From: Candidatus Peregrinibacteria bacterium
Lineage (GTDB): Bacteria; Patescibacteriota; Gracilibacteria; UBA1369; JACRIC01
Reading direction: 5' to 3'
NCBI GenBank assembly: GCA_016188705.1
Contig: JACPHH010000012.1
Coordinates: 1-58,201 of the forward strand
DNA: 58,201 nt
A model generated the notes under the pieces. It was not told where the DNA came from. It saw nothing but the letters and a program-made list of their open reading frames with translations, and searched no databases. Numbering within the stretch: the stretch's first letter is position 1; each line of letters opens with the position of its first letter. The translations under genes and the position numbers were made by a program. Positions 33,197 through 41,379 of the stretch are shown piece after piece.

Positions 33197-34162
33197 TTAT
33201 AAAGTTTTGGCTGCACATTCTTCAATATCTTCTTTGGCAAAAATAGCAAATTCGTGATCGCCCAAAAGTATCTGGGCGTTCACAAAAAGTGTTGGAATTT
33301 CATCAACAAATGTTTTTCTGTGCGGTGGTCTTACCGCGAGTTCAAGCCCGTAATGCTCACTAAAATATCGCTTTATGCCATCGCGACTATTCATTTTTTT
33401 ATCCAAAATAAACACCTCAAATCGATCAGGATTCGCTGAATAATACTCTCGATGCTCGCGATGCAGCCATAAAAAAACCCGCGCATCCTTCGTCGGAAAA
33501 TGCTTTTTTTCTTTTTTCAGCACATATTCACGCTCGCCTTTTTCCTTAAAATAAAGGCATTTTTCCGAAAGAGGACAGATATTGCACCGAGGTCGATTGA
33601 GACAGATGCTGTTCGCAAAATCCATGATAGCCGCGTTGAGCATTTTTTTGTCAGAATTCAATGACCGCGCAATATCGTTTTTATCCAATTCGGCGTATTT
33701 TGATCCGAAAAGAAAACGTCCAAAGACGCGTTTCAAATTAGTATCAAAAGCAACTACATTTTTCCCATACGCAAAAGAAAGAATCGCGCAAGCCGTATAT
33801 TCACCAACTCCTGGCAGCTTCATAAGTTTTTCTTTGTTATCCGGAAACATCCCTTCATATTCACTCACGATCACTCGCGCTGTTTTCAACATATTTTGTC
33901 CGCGACGATAGTAACCAAGCCCCGCGTAATAGGGTAAAAATTCCTCCCATGATGCTTTCGCGAGAGAAAAAATATCAGGAAATCGTTTTAAAAAACGCAC
34001 ATAATAAGCAATAACACGACCTACCTGCGTCTGCTGCAGCATTATTTCACTCACCCAAACTTTATAAGCGGAAATATCCTTCTTCCTCCACGGCAAAATT
34101 TTTCGTCCTTCTTTTTTGTAAAAATTTTGAATCGTTTTTTCAAAAAAAAACAAATGATTCAT
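33197..34162 (-). CDS. mutY: A/G-specific adenine DNA glycosylase MutY
   Basis: Removes adenine opposite 8-oxoguanine. 321 residues from ATG 34162. The longer reading to 34336 overlaps doxX and has no MutY character. Catalytic Glu is in WVSEIMLQQTQV, the HhH motif is LPGVGEYTACAI, and the catalytic Asp is in VVAFDTNLKRVFGR. The 4Fe-4S loop is CLNRPRCNICPLSEKC; the first spacing is 5 rather than the usual 6 residues. The C-terminal domain is NUDIX-like but divergent. It starts 1 bp after the doxX stop. Confidence 0.9.
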   Translation of the reverse strand: MNHLFFFEKTIQNFYKKEGRKILPWRKKDISAYKVWVSEIMLQQTQVGRVIAYYVRFLKRFPDIFSLAKASWEEFLPYYAGLGYYRRGQNMLKTARVIVSEYEGMFPDNKEKLMKLPGVGEYTACAILSFAYGKNVVAFDTNLKRVFGRFLFGSKYAELDKNDIARSLNSDKKMLNAAIMDFANSICLNRPRCNICPLSEKCLYFKEKGEREYVLKKEKKHFPTKDARVFLWLHREHREYYSANPDRFEVFILDKKMNSRDGIKRYFSEHYGLELAVRPPHRKTFVDEIPTLFVNAQILLGDHEFAIFAKEDIEECAAKTL

Positions 34163-34163
34163 G

Positions 34164-34754
34164 TTACATATGTTTCTTTTCGCCTTTGTGCTCGTGTTTT
34201 CCAGTGCAGCATTCGCCTTTTCCTCCGCAACATGCCTCTTTTCCGGCATGATTTTCGCCTTTTTCGTTGCAACACTCATCGCGTGCATGATCATATTTTC
34301 CCTTTTCCCCATCACAGCATCCGCCGCACATATCACCGAAACAATCGCACATGCAAGCTATGGCTCCAGCAACCATAAGAATTAAAATGAGATTCATTTG
34401 AATGCCCTGAAAATTTCCTGTTATCGTTGTTCCAAAAAGAAGTATCATAAAAAAAATCCCCGCAGCCGAAAGAAATACGTGCTTCATTTTATGTCCTACA
34501 ATTAACAAAACACCCAATGCCACTTCAATGAACGGAACAAGGTAAAGAAATCCGCGCGCAACCGACACGGGAAACCACGTTTCAGTAAATAACTGTACGG
34601 TGTTATCAACAAAAATTCCAAGCCCCATAATAAATTTACCAATTCCCATGAAAAGAAGGAGTATGGCAAGGGTCATTCTAAGTAAGCTTCCTGCCTTACC
34701 CATGGGACAACAACAACACATTCCTGTTACCGGACATTTTTTCATCATATGCAA
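34164..34754 (-). CDS. DoxX-family membrane protein with Cys/His-rich tails
   Basis: 196 residues. Four TM helices (about 25-135) have the DoxX pattern (LAILLLFMGIGKFIMG, FLYLVPFIEVALGVLLIVG). The N-terminus carries CPVTGMCCCCPMG. The C-terminal 55 residues are extremely Cys/His-rich (CMCDCFGDMCGGCCDG, ECCNEKG, EACCGGKGECCTGKHEHKG) and would bind metal ions or act as a redox-active tail. DoxX-like proteins often couple to thiol or oxidative-stress functions. Co-transcription with mutY and msrA supports an oxidative-damage role, but the activity is unknown. Confidence 0.75.
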   Translation of the reverse strand: MHMMKKCPVTGMCCCCPMGKAGSLLRMTLAILLLFMGIGKFIMGLGIFVDNTVQLFTETWFPVSVARGFLYLVPFIEVALGVLLIVGHKMKHVFLSAAGIFFMILLFGTTITGNFQGIQMNLILILMVAGAIACMCDCFGDMCGGCCDGEKGKYDHARDECCNEKGENHAGKEACCGGKGECCTGKHEHKGEKKHM

Positions 34755-34816
34755 TGATTTAAAAAAATAAAAAAATTATATAAAATGAAAGAGATTTTAT
34801 AAAAAACATAACACTA

Positions 34817-35083
34817 GGCAGTGTTCACATAAAATTTTTACAGATGGAAGAGATGTATTTTGTTCAGTTCAAGGAACGACGACGAGAGTGTACCCGAAGG
34901 TACATCGAGAAGGAGTGACGCAGAAATGGACAAAATACATCTCTTCCCTTCGGGTTAGACGGGAAAATGTCTGTCTTCTTTGTTGCTCGTCGCTTATGGA
35001 GTACTGCTCCACTGCGCTCCTCGCGCCTTGAATCCAGACATTTTCCCGTCTAACCATCGCAAAAATTTTATGTGAACACTGCC
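34817..35083 (-). mobile_element. 267-bp MITE-like element with two long hairpins, copy 2
   Basis: Identical in length and ends to copy 1 (12886-13152) but reversed. Its loops are nearly identical, while the hairpin arms carry paired substitutions that keep base pairing (for example GGTTGGACGG/CCGTCCAACC versus GGTTAGACGGG/CCCGTCTAACC). It is flanked by TA on both sides. With the repeat at 35190 it accounts for most of the 34755-35333 gap; I see no gene in the remainder. Confidence 0.85.
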
Positions 35084-35189
35084 TAAAGAATATGATAGCG
35101 ATTTTTTTTTAAAAAGGAAACATTTTTCAAAATTATTTTCACACCTTTTCCTTTACAAAAATATATTTTCGTATTCTGATAAGCCCCTA

Positions 35190-35230
35190 AGGAGCCTTAA
35201 GAAAAATGTAACTTCGCAACGAAATTTTAG
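35190..35230. repeat. AGGAACC-family half repeat
   Basis: aggagccttaagaaaaatgt then aacttcgcaacgaaattt; one end only. Confidence 0.5.
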
Positions 35231-35333
35231 AGATAAGGAAAATTTCGAGCGAAAAATGTATTTGCTCTCTGCCGTTGCTTCAAAAAAGCGGCAGGCAGTT
35301 ACCATAAAATTTGTCAGAGCGTGAAAAAGCTGG

Positions 35334-36017
35334 CTACAATGCGCCGAAGTAATATATATCGACGGAAGGATATTTTAAAAGCTTTTTCGCAGGCATATCA
35401 ATCATACTTTTTCCCTTATCCTTAAGATCTTTTATAATTCCTTGTTTTGCTCTTCCTTGGAGCAGTACGAGTATTTTTTTACTTTTCAATATTTTTGGAA
35501 AAGTCAAAGTAAGCCGATCGCGCACGGCAAATTGTTGAGTCGTCGTATGCGCCGTTAATTTCTTTTTTTCACGAAGCGCCGATGAACGCGGGAAAAGCGA
35601 AGCGATATGGCCGTCTGTACCTATTCCAGCGACGCAAAGATCAAAATTCCAGTGTCCACTCAACTCTTTTTCATATTTTTTCAAGGCCCCATCAATCGAA
35701 AGCGCGGTGTCAAAAAAATGAAAATTACGAAATTTTTTTCCTTTTTTTTTCAATGGATCAAGAAGCGATTCCCGTATGAGCCGATAATTTGAATCTTTAT
35801 GATTTAATGGCACGTAGCGTTCATCCATTATGAAAAATTCAACTCTTTCGAACAATATATTTTCGAGTAAAGCGAAGGCTTCGTAGACGGGCTTAGGAGT
35901 GCTTCCTCCACTCAAAGCGACGCGTATTATTCCTTTTTTCTGACGACACGCATTTGCAATGTATTCAACGCTTTCATGAATAAAATCCTCAAATGTGGCA
36001 AAGGCGCGCAATTTCAT
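35334..36017 (-). CDS. pgl: 6-phosphogluconolactonase (DevB type)
   Basis: Hydrolyses 6-phosphogluconolactone, step two of the oxidative pentose phosphate pathway. 227 residues, full length. VALSGGSTPKPVYEAF and FIMDERYVPLNHKDSNY are the phosphate-binding motifs, and GIGTDGHIASLFP carries the catalytic His. LTLTFPKI and the C-terminal strand follow the family. It is the last gene of the minus-strand series tal-pgi-tkt-gnd-zwf-pgl. Confidence 0.93.
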   Translation of the reverse strand: MKLRAFATFEDFIHESVEYIANACRQKKGIIRVALSGGSTPKPVYEAFALLENILFERVEFFIMDERYVPLNHKDSNYRLIRESLLDPLKKKGKKFRNFHFFDTALSIDGALKKYEKELSGHWNFDLCVAGIGTDGHIASLFPRSSALREKKKLTAHTTTQQFAVRDRLTLTFPKILKSKKILVLLQGRAKQGIIKDLKDKGKSMIDMPAKKLLKYPSVDIYYFGAL

Positions 36018-36029
36018 ACATGGATATTA

Positions 36030-36112
36030 GGGAACCTCTGAAATACGAAGTTACGTTTTTCAGCATGTCCTTAGATAAATATGCTTACTACCGCAGATTG
36101 CAGTGAATCATT
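36030..36112. repeat. AGGAACC-family palindrome between zwf and pgl
   Basis: gggaacctctgaaatacgaa ... gttacgtttttcagcatgtcc joined to a second half ttagataaatatgcttacta. It looks like two fused half elements. Confidence 0.5.
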
Positions 36113-36133
36113 TTCAGTTGAATTTTTACATTT

Positions 36134-37552
36134 TTAATCGTGATAATCAAACCACTCATATCCATCCATTTTTGTCATGAAATTCTGATCAAGCGGACCT
36201 TCTGAACCGTCGCGGTACTTTTCCACGGGAATATTCCGCTCCGCTATAAAACGCGTAATACTATCAATCACTCGCCACGAAGCGATAATTTCCGGAAAAC
36301 TTAAAAAATGCAACCGATTGCCACGAATAACATCCAAAAGCAGAACCGCGTGTTCCGGCAAACATTCTTCCGTGCCACATCCAATCTTTTCCGAAGTTGT
36401 AATATCCTGATATTCCGAAATTCTTCCGTGCTTATTAATGAGCTTTATAATCATTTTTTCCTCCGGCGATACCTCGATTATAAATCGATTCGGCGGTTCC
36501 TTTGAACTTTGAAATGGATATTTTTTAAATTCCACGGTAATAAACGTGTGTTTTTCATGAAGCATTTTTCCAGTCCGTATATAAATCGGCACCTTATACC
36601 AACTTTCACGATCGATAAAAAGTCGCAAGGCCGCAAAGGTATTCGTCTTTGAATTTTTCGGCACTCCGGGAAGGCTTCGATAACTTTCATATTGTCCGAG
36701 TACAACATTTTTTTTCGACAACGGGAATTGCAACGCCGACAGTATGTTGTATTTTTCGCGGTGAAGACTTTTCGCGTGCTCCGTAATCGGTATTGACATC
36801 GTTACGAGCGCCAACATTTGCAAAAGATGCGACTGAACCATGTCATTGAGCGACCCTACTTGCTCGAAATAGCCAACGCGGTTTTCGATTCCAATATCCT
36901 CAAACGCCGTAATTTGAATATTGGCGATTCCCGTCCCTTTCATCACCATGTTAATGATACTGTTCGAATGCCGTAAATGAACAAGGCTCTGAACCGCGGT
37001 TTTTCCCAAATAGTGGTCAAGAAGGTACAATTTTTCATCGTGAAAATACCGCGCGGCAAAGTGAAAAAGTTCGCGCGCCGAATGCCTGTCGGTGCCAAAC
37101 GGCTTTTCAATAATTAAACGAAGATCATCGTGATTCGTATCAAAACTTTTGCCGAGATTTTCGATAATATCGCGAAACGCCACAGGCGGCACCGAAAAAT
37201 ACGCTATATGAGTCATTCGTTTTTTCACGATTTTTTTTACGAAAGCGGCGTATTTTTTAAAATCGTTTAAATCCTTATAATTTCCTGTAAAATAGAACAC
37301 CCTCTGAACAAGATCCCTGATCAATTTTTCGGACTTTATTTTTTTTGACGCGCGAATGCTTTCAATAAAAAAATCTTGAAATTCCTTGTGACTCATTTTT
37401 GTTCGAGCGTAGCCGATAATATAAAATTCGTCCGGTAATTTTTCTTCTTCCATAAGCCTATAAAGCGCAGGAAAAATTTTCAGCTTCGCGAGGTCGCCCG
37501 AAGCTCCAAAAATCGTAAGAATAAATGGACGTGATGTTTTTTTATAAGGCAT
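36134..37552 (-). CDS. zwf: Glucose-6-phosphate 1-dehydrogenase
   Basis: Oxidises glucose-6-phosphate to the lactone, making NADPH. 472 residues, full length. The N-terminal nucleotide fold starts TIFGASGDLAKLKIFPAL. The substrate site is LLDHYLGKTAVQSLVHLR with the catalytic His/Asp pair, and the IIEKPFG motif and RTGKML are present. The C-terminal alpha/beta domain is complete. A perfect TATAAT (37563-37568) sits only 10 nt before the ATG on this strand, which would give a nearly leaderless mRNA if used. Confidence 0.95.
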   Translation of the reverse strand: MPYKKTSRPFILTIFGASGDLAKLKIFPALYRLMEEEKLPDEFYIIGYARTKMSHKEFQDFFIESIRASKKIKSEKLIRDLVQRVFYFTGNYKDLNDFKKYAAFVKKIVKKRMTHIAYFSVPPVAFRDIIENLGKSFDTNHDDLRLIIEKPFGTDRHSARELFHFAARYFHDEKLYLLDHYLGKTAVQSLVHLRHSNSIINMVMKGTGIANIQITAFEDIGIENRVGYFEQVGSLNDMVQSHLLQMLALVTMSIPITEHAKSLHREKYNILSALQFPLSKKNVVLGQYESYRSLPGVPKNSKTNTFAALRLFIDRESWYKVPIYIRTGKMLHEKHTFITVEFKKYPFQSSKEPPNRFIIEVSPEEKMIIKLINKHGRISEYQDITTSEKIGCGTEECLPEHAVLLLDVIRGNRLHFLSFPEIIASWRVIDSITRFIAERNIPVEKYRDGSEGPLDQNFMTKMDGYEWFDYHD

Positions 37553-37562
37553 ATTTATTTTT

Positions 37563-37568
37563 ATTATA
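37563..37568 (-). promoter_or_regulatory. -10 box close to the zwf start
   Basis: TATAAT on the minus strand, 10 nt from the ATG. The distance predicts a 3-5 nt leader. No good -35 at 16-18 bp. It could also be chance in AT-rich DNA. Confidence 0.35.
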
Positions 37569-37625
37569 CTCTATATTTTTTTTTCAAAAATGGTTGATAT
37601 ATGATCGCTCTTTGCATTATTTTTT

Positions 37626-39206
37626 TTATTCAAATTTTGTCCAAATGGTATGGAAGGTTCCTTTTTTATCTTTTCGTTGATACGCATGGGCTCCAAAATA
37701 ATCGCGCAGACCCTGAATAAAATTGGCAGGCAAATTTTCGCTCGTCATACTTTCCATGTATTGCAGAGCGCTTGAAAGCCCTGACGCAGGAATTCCAAAG
37801 CGAGCAATTTCCGCGATAACCATCCTCCATAAAGAAAGATTTTTTATAAACTCGTCTTTTATATCAACTATTTCAAGCATATGATTCACGATCTTCTTAT
37901 TTCTATCGCAGGCCTTATGCAACAACCCCAATATACGTGAACGAATAACGCAGCCTCCTTCCCAAACTCGAACAATTTCAACAAGGTTGATATTCCAATT
38001 TTGCTCCTCTGAAGCGCGTTTTATGAGTTCACAGCCTTGGATATAGGTTGAAAGTAAACTTAAATACACCGCTTCTTCAAGATTTTTTAGAAAAATTTTC
38101 ATGTCCTCGCTTCCAGCTATTCGTTGATTATTTTTTCGTAATTTCATATCCTTGATTCCCGCGACATGCTCATCACTTTTCCGCAATTTCATGTCCTTGA
38201 TTCCCGCGAAACGTTCATAATTTTCCCGATACATTATATCATTTTTCGACAACATCTCATTTTGTTTCGTACTTTCTGTTTCCCATTTTTTCCCGTATAT
38301 TCTCGAAAGCTTCGTTCTTTCGTCTTTTTCATGAGAAAAAAAACGAGACTGCACTGCTTCGATTATGGTCGGGATCGCCACTCCCCGCTCTAACGCGTCA
38401 AGCGCGACCCATTTCCCTGTCCCTTTTTGTTCAGCGGCGTCCATAATGAAATCAACTAAAAAACCTTCCTGAAATTCATCATGTTTCGCAAGGACATTCG
38501 CGGCTATTTCAAAAAGATACCCTTCAAGTTTTCCCTTATTCCATTTGGAAAAAACCGTGGCGATTTCCCCAGCGGAAAGCGCGAAAACTTTTCTGAGCAG
38601 ATCGTAAGCTTCTGCCATTATCTGCATTATTCCGTATTCTATGCCGTTATGTACCATTTTCACGAAATGTCCCGCTCCATCATTTCCCGTAAAAGTAACA
38701 CAAGGTTTTCCCGAAAAATCCTTTGCCGCGATCATTTCAAAAACGCCACGAATTTCTTTATATGCTTTTTTTTCGCCACCCGGCATGAGACTTGGACCGT
38801 GAAGAGCGCCTTCTTCTCCACCAGAAATCCCGCAGCCTACAAAATATATTCCTTTTTTTCGTAAAAATTGTTCTCTTCGAATCGTGTCGCGATAGTGAGA
38901 ATTTCCAAGATCAACTAAAATATCATTTTTTTTTAAATCGGGCAGCATGTTTTCAATGACTTCATCAACGGGCTTTCCCGCTTTTACGAGAATAAAAAGT
39001 TTCCTCGGCCCATCGAGACGTTTTAAAAACTTTCCAAAATCCATTTCTCCGTCGAGAAATTCGCTTCCAAAATTTTTAATGAAGTTTTTCGTAACCTCAG
39101 GAGACCTATTGTAAGCGAGTGTTCGGATTTTATGAGATGCCATATTTCGAGCGAGATTCGCCCCCATGACTCCGAGTCCGATGAGTCCAATTTGAGCCGT
39201 TTTCAT
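37626..39206 (-). CDS. gnd: 6-phosphogluconate dehydrogenase (decarboxylating)
   Basis: Converts 6-phosphogluconate to ribulose-5-phosphate, CO2 and NADPH. 526 residues from ATG 39206 (another ATG at 39227 adds seven). Rossmann GLGVMGANLARNMASH, then ILVKAGKPVDE, GCGISGGEEGALHGPSLMPGG and FVKMVHNGIEYGIMQ, and a C-terminal helical domain with WEGGCVIRSRIL. About 50 residues longer than the family because of an insertion at about 327-364. That insertion is built of 15-residue tandem repeats (AGIKDMKLRK...), encoded at 38115-38225. The active-site regions are intact. Confidence 0.93.
   Translation of the reverse strand: MKTAQIGLIGLGVMGANLARNMASHKIRTLAYNRSPEVTKNFIKNFGSEFLDGEMDFGKFLKRLDGPRKLFILVKAGKPVDEVIENMLPDLKKNDILVDLGNSHYRDTIRREQFLRKKGIYFVGCGISGGEEGALHGPSLMPGGEKKAYKEIRGVFEMIAAKDFSGKPCVTFTGNDGAGHFVKMVHNGIEYGIMQIMAEAYDLLRKVFALSAGEIATVFSKWNKGKLEGYLFEIAANVLAKHDEFQEGFLVDFIMDAAEQKGTGKWVALDALERGVAIPTIIEAVQSRFFSHEKDERTKLSRIYGKKWETESTKQNEMLSKNDIMYRENYERFAGIKDMKLRKSDEHVAGIKDMKLRKNNQRIAGSEDMKIFLKNLEEAVYLSLLSTYIQGCELIKRASEEQNWNINLVEIVRVWEGGCVIRSRILGLLHKACDRNKKIVNHMLEIVDIKDEFIKNLSLWRMVIAEIARFGIPASGLSSALQYMESMTSENLPANFIQGLRDYFGAHAYQRKDKKGTFHTIWTKFE
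38115..38225 (-). repeat. 45-bp coding tandem repeat in gnd
   Basis: Two full and one partial 45-bp unit encode AGIKDMKLRKSDEHV, AGIKDMKLRKNNQRI and AGSEDMK, in a loop absent from typical 6PGDH proteins. Confidence 0.75.
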
Positions 39207-39261
39207 GATTTTTTGAGAACTATACATAACAACATAATATTTTAACCCAGTTCACGCCATA

Positions 39262-41271
39262 TTAGACTAACATCAATTCTACGGCATTCACAATATTTTT
39301 CAGCGCGATACCCGCTTTTTCGTAAAGCTCTTCGACTTTACCAGAAAGTTGGTATTCTCGGACACCTATTATCTGAAATTTTTCGACCTTTATTCCTTCT
39401 TCGGCGAGGGTTCGCGCGAGCTGCGATCCGAGTCCTGAATACGTGTTGTGATCTTCTATTGTTATAACTTTTCTCGTTTTTTTTACTGAATTAAGCAGGG
39501 TATCATCAAATTTTTTGATGGAACTTGCCGCTATAACTTCAATTGAGAATTCTGGATGTTTTTTTATAAAAACTTCACGCGCCCTGACTGATTCGAGCAC
39601 CATAGCGCCACTTGCCACAAGCGTCAGGTCTTTTCCTTCGCGAATGTTATCCGTTTTTCCGTATTCATAGACATAATCCCGATCATAAAAAATGCTTCCG
39701 TCTTCTTTTGTAATAACCGGGAATTTATGTCTGCCCATCCTTACATAAAAATTCCCATAATGACTCGCGATATAACGAATGATTCGATCGGTCTGATTTG
39801 GATCGGCCGGCTCTATAATCATCGTATTAAAAAAACCTAAAAAAGAACCCATGTCATCAATGGCCTGATGCGTCGGCCCATCTTCGCCTACGGAAAGCCC
39901 GCAGTGGGTTGCCACCATTTTTACGTTAGTCTTGTTAATGTCGTTCACTCTCGCTTGATCTTTCGCGCGGCTTGTCATAAACGCGCCAAATGTCGAGGCA
40001 AATGGAATAAAACCGCTCAATGATAATCCTCCAGCCATCGAAATCATATGCTGCTCCGCGATGCCGCATTCGATATGTTGGTTTGGAAATTCATCGTCGA
40101 CAAATTTTGTCATGACGGACGCTTTGAGGTCCGCGGTCAAAGCGAGTATCCGTGGATTTCGTTTCGCGAGATCGAGCAGGGCTTTGCCGTAAGCGGTTCG
40201 ACAATCCGTGAGCGTTTCCGCGCCATAAACAATGGGGTCAAATCTCTTTTCATCTTTCGCGTTCATGGCGAATGTATTTTCTGGATTCACTTTTTCTTCA
40301 TCAATGAAGCCTGTTTCATCAATAAAAATTGTTCCGTTGTTTAATTGCTGTTTTTCCGGATGCCATTGCACGAGAAGCAAAAAATTTTCAACGCGCTTTT
40401 TTTCCTCTTCCGTGAGTTCGAGTTGGCTGAGCGCGAGATCGGCTTGTTCCGGCTTTGGCGCATTTCCATGCCAAGTCGCTTTATACATGCGACCTTCGGC
40501 TTCCATAAAATCCACTCCTTTCCCCATGATCGTATTTCCAATAATAACAATTGGCTTTCCTTTCCTGCCATAAGCCTTTTCGAGACATTTCCATAGCGCC
40601 TGAAAATCATGTCCGTCGGCTTCCATAACTTCCCAATGCGCAGCCTCAAAGGTTTTAACGATATCAACCGGCATGATTTTTTCGATACTATCGGAAAGCT
40701 GCACTTCATTACAATCGACAAAAGTAATGAGATTATCGAGACTATACTTGCGAGCGAAGTGGATCATTTCGTAAATTTGGCCTTCCTGCGCCTCTCCGTC
40801 GCCGATTTCCAGAAAAACTTTTCTCGCGTTCTTTTGAACTCCATTATTCTTTTTTTCCTTTAATTTTTCCGCCAACGCAAAACCACAAGCCACTGACGCG
40901 CCTATTCCAAGCGGTCCCGTGCCGTAGCGAATTCCGGAAACTTCGCGCGTAACATGGCCTTCGTAGACATCTCCTGGTTTGCGAAATTTTTCAATAACCT
41001 GATGTTTCGGGATGTATTTGAGTTCCGCCAAAACACTATAAACAGCCGGCGAAATGTGCCCATTGGATATCACCACGTCTTCACCCGTTTGACTGACAAT
41101 GAAAGTATATATGAGCGTAAGCCATTCCATGCTCGAAAGCGAGCCGCCAGGATGTCCGCTCTGTGAATTTTTTAACATCGCGATTGCTGACCATCGGCAC
41201 GATTTCGCGAATGCTTTGAGAAATTCGAGGTGTTCTTGAGTAAGCGATTCTCCGATTTGAGGAATATTCAT
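39262..41271 (-). CDS. tkt: Transketolase
   Basis: ThDP enzyme moving two-carbon units between pentose, heptulose and hexose phosphates. 669 residues, one polypeptide with both halves. It has SGHPGGSLSSMEWLT near the start, the ThDP motif GDGEAQEGQIYE with IITFVDCNEVQLS, and the pyrimidine domain with FGAFMTSRAKDQ and THCGLSVGEDGPTHQ. The C-terminal domain has EDHNTYSGLGSQLA. A short acidic/Asn-rich stretch around residues 310-325 is slightly longer than usual. Between pgi and gnd on the same strand. Confidence 0.95.
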   Translation of the reverse strand: MNIPQIGESLTQEHLEFLKAFAKSCRWSAIAMLKNSQSGHPGGSLSSMEWLTLIYTFIVSQTGEDVVISNGHISPAVYSVLAELKYIPKHQVIEKFRKPGDVYEGHVTREVSGIRYGTGPLGIGASVACGFALAEKLKEKKNNGVQKNARKVFLEIGDGEAQEGQIYEMIHFARKYSLDNLITFVDCNEVQLSDSIEKIMPVDIVKTFEAAHWEVMEADGHDFQALWKCLEKAYGRKGKPIVIIGNTIMGKGVDFMEAEGRMYKATWHGNAPKPEQADLALSQLELTEEEKKRVENFLLLVQWHPEKQQLNNGTIFIDETGFIDEEKVNPENTFAMNAKDEKRFDPIVYGAETLTDCRTAYGKALLDLAKRNPRILALTADLKASVMTKFVDDEFPNQHIECGIAEQHMISMAGGLSLSGFIPFASTFGAFMTSRAKDQARVNDINKTNVKMVATHCGLSVGEDGPTHQAIDDMGSFLGFFNTMIIEPADPNQTDRIIRYIASHYGNFYVRMGRHKFPVITKEDGSIFYDRDYVYEYGKTDNIREGKDLTLVASGAMVLESVRAREVFIKKHPEFSIEVIAASSIKKFDDTLLNSVKKTRKVITIEDHNTYSGLGSQLARTLAEEGIKVEKFQIIGVREYQLSGKVEELYEKAGIALKNIVNAVELMLV

Positions 41272-41308
41272 GCGACCACTGGAAATAAATATACGTACGA
41301 TTTTATTT

Positions 41309-41379
41309 TGGAACCTTAAGAAAAACGTACCATCTACTGCAATTTTATCATATCGGCTGCAAAATGTTCAGAGGTTCCT
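41309..41379. repeat. AGGAACC-family palindrome, best 71-bp copy
   Basis: tggaaccttaagaaaaacgt ... catctactgcaattttatca ... aaaatgttcagaggttccta. Complete inverted ends, between pgi and tkt. Confidence 0.75.

Noticed and set aside
33197-34336. Longer MutY starting at 34336
   Set aside because: The first 58 residues overlap doxX in another frame, are Ala/Lys-rich without MutY similarity, and the internal ATG at 34162 fits both homology and the 1-bp gene spacing.
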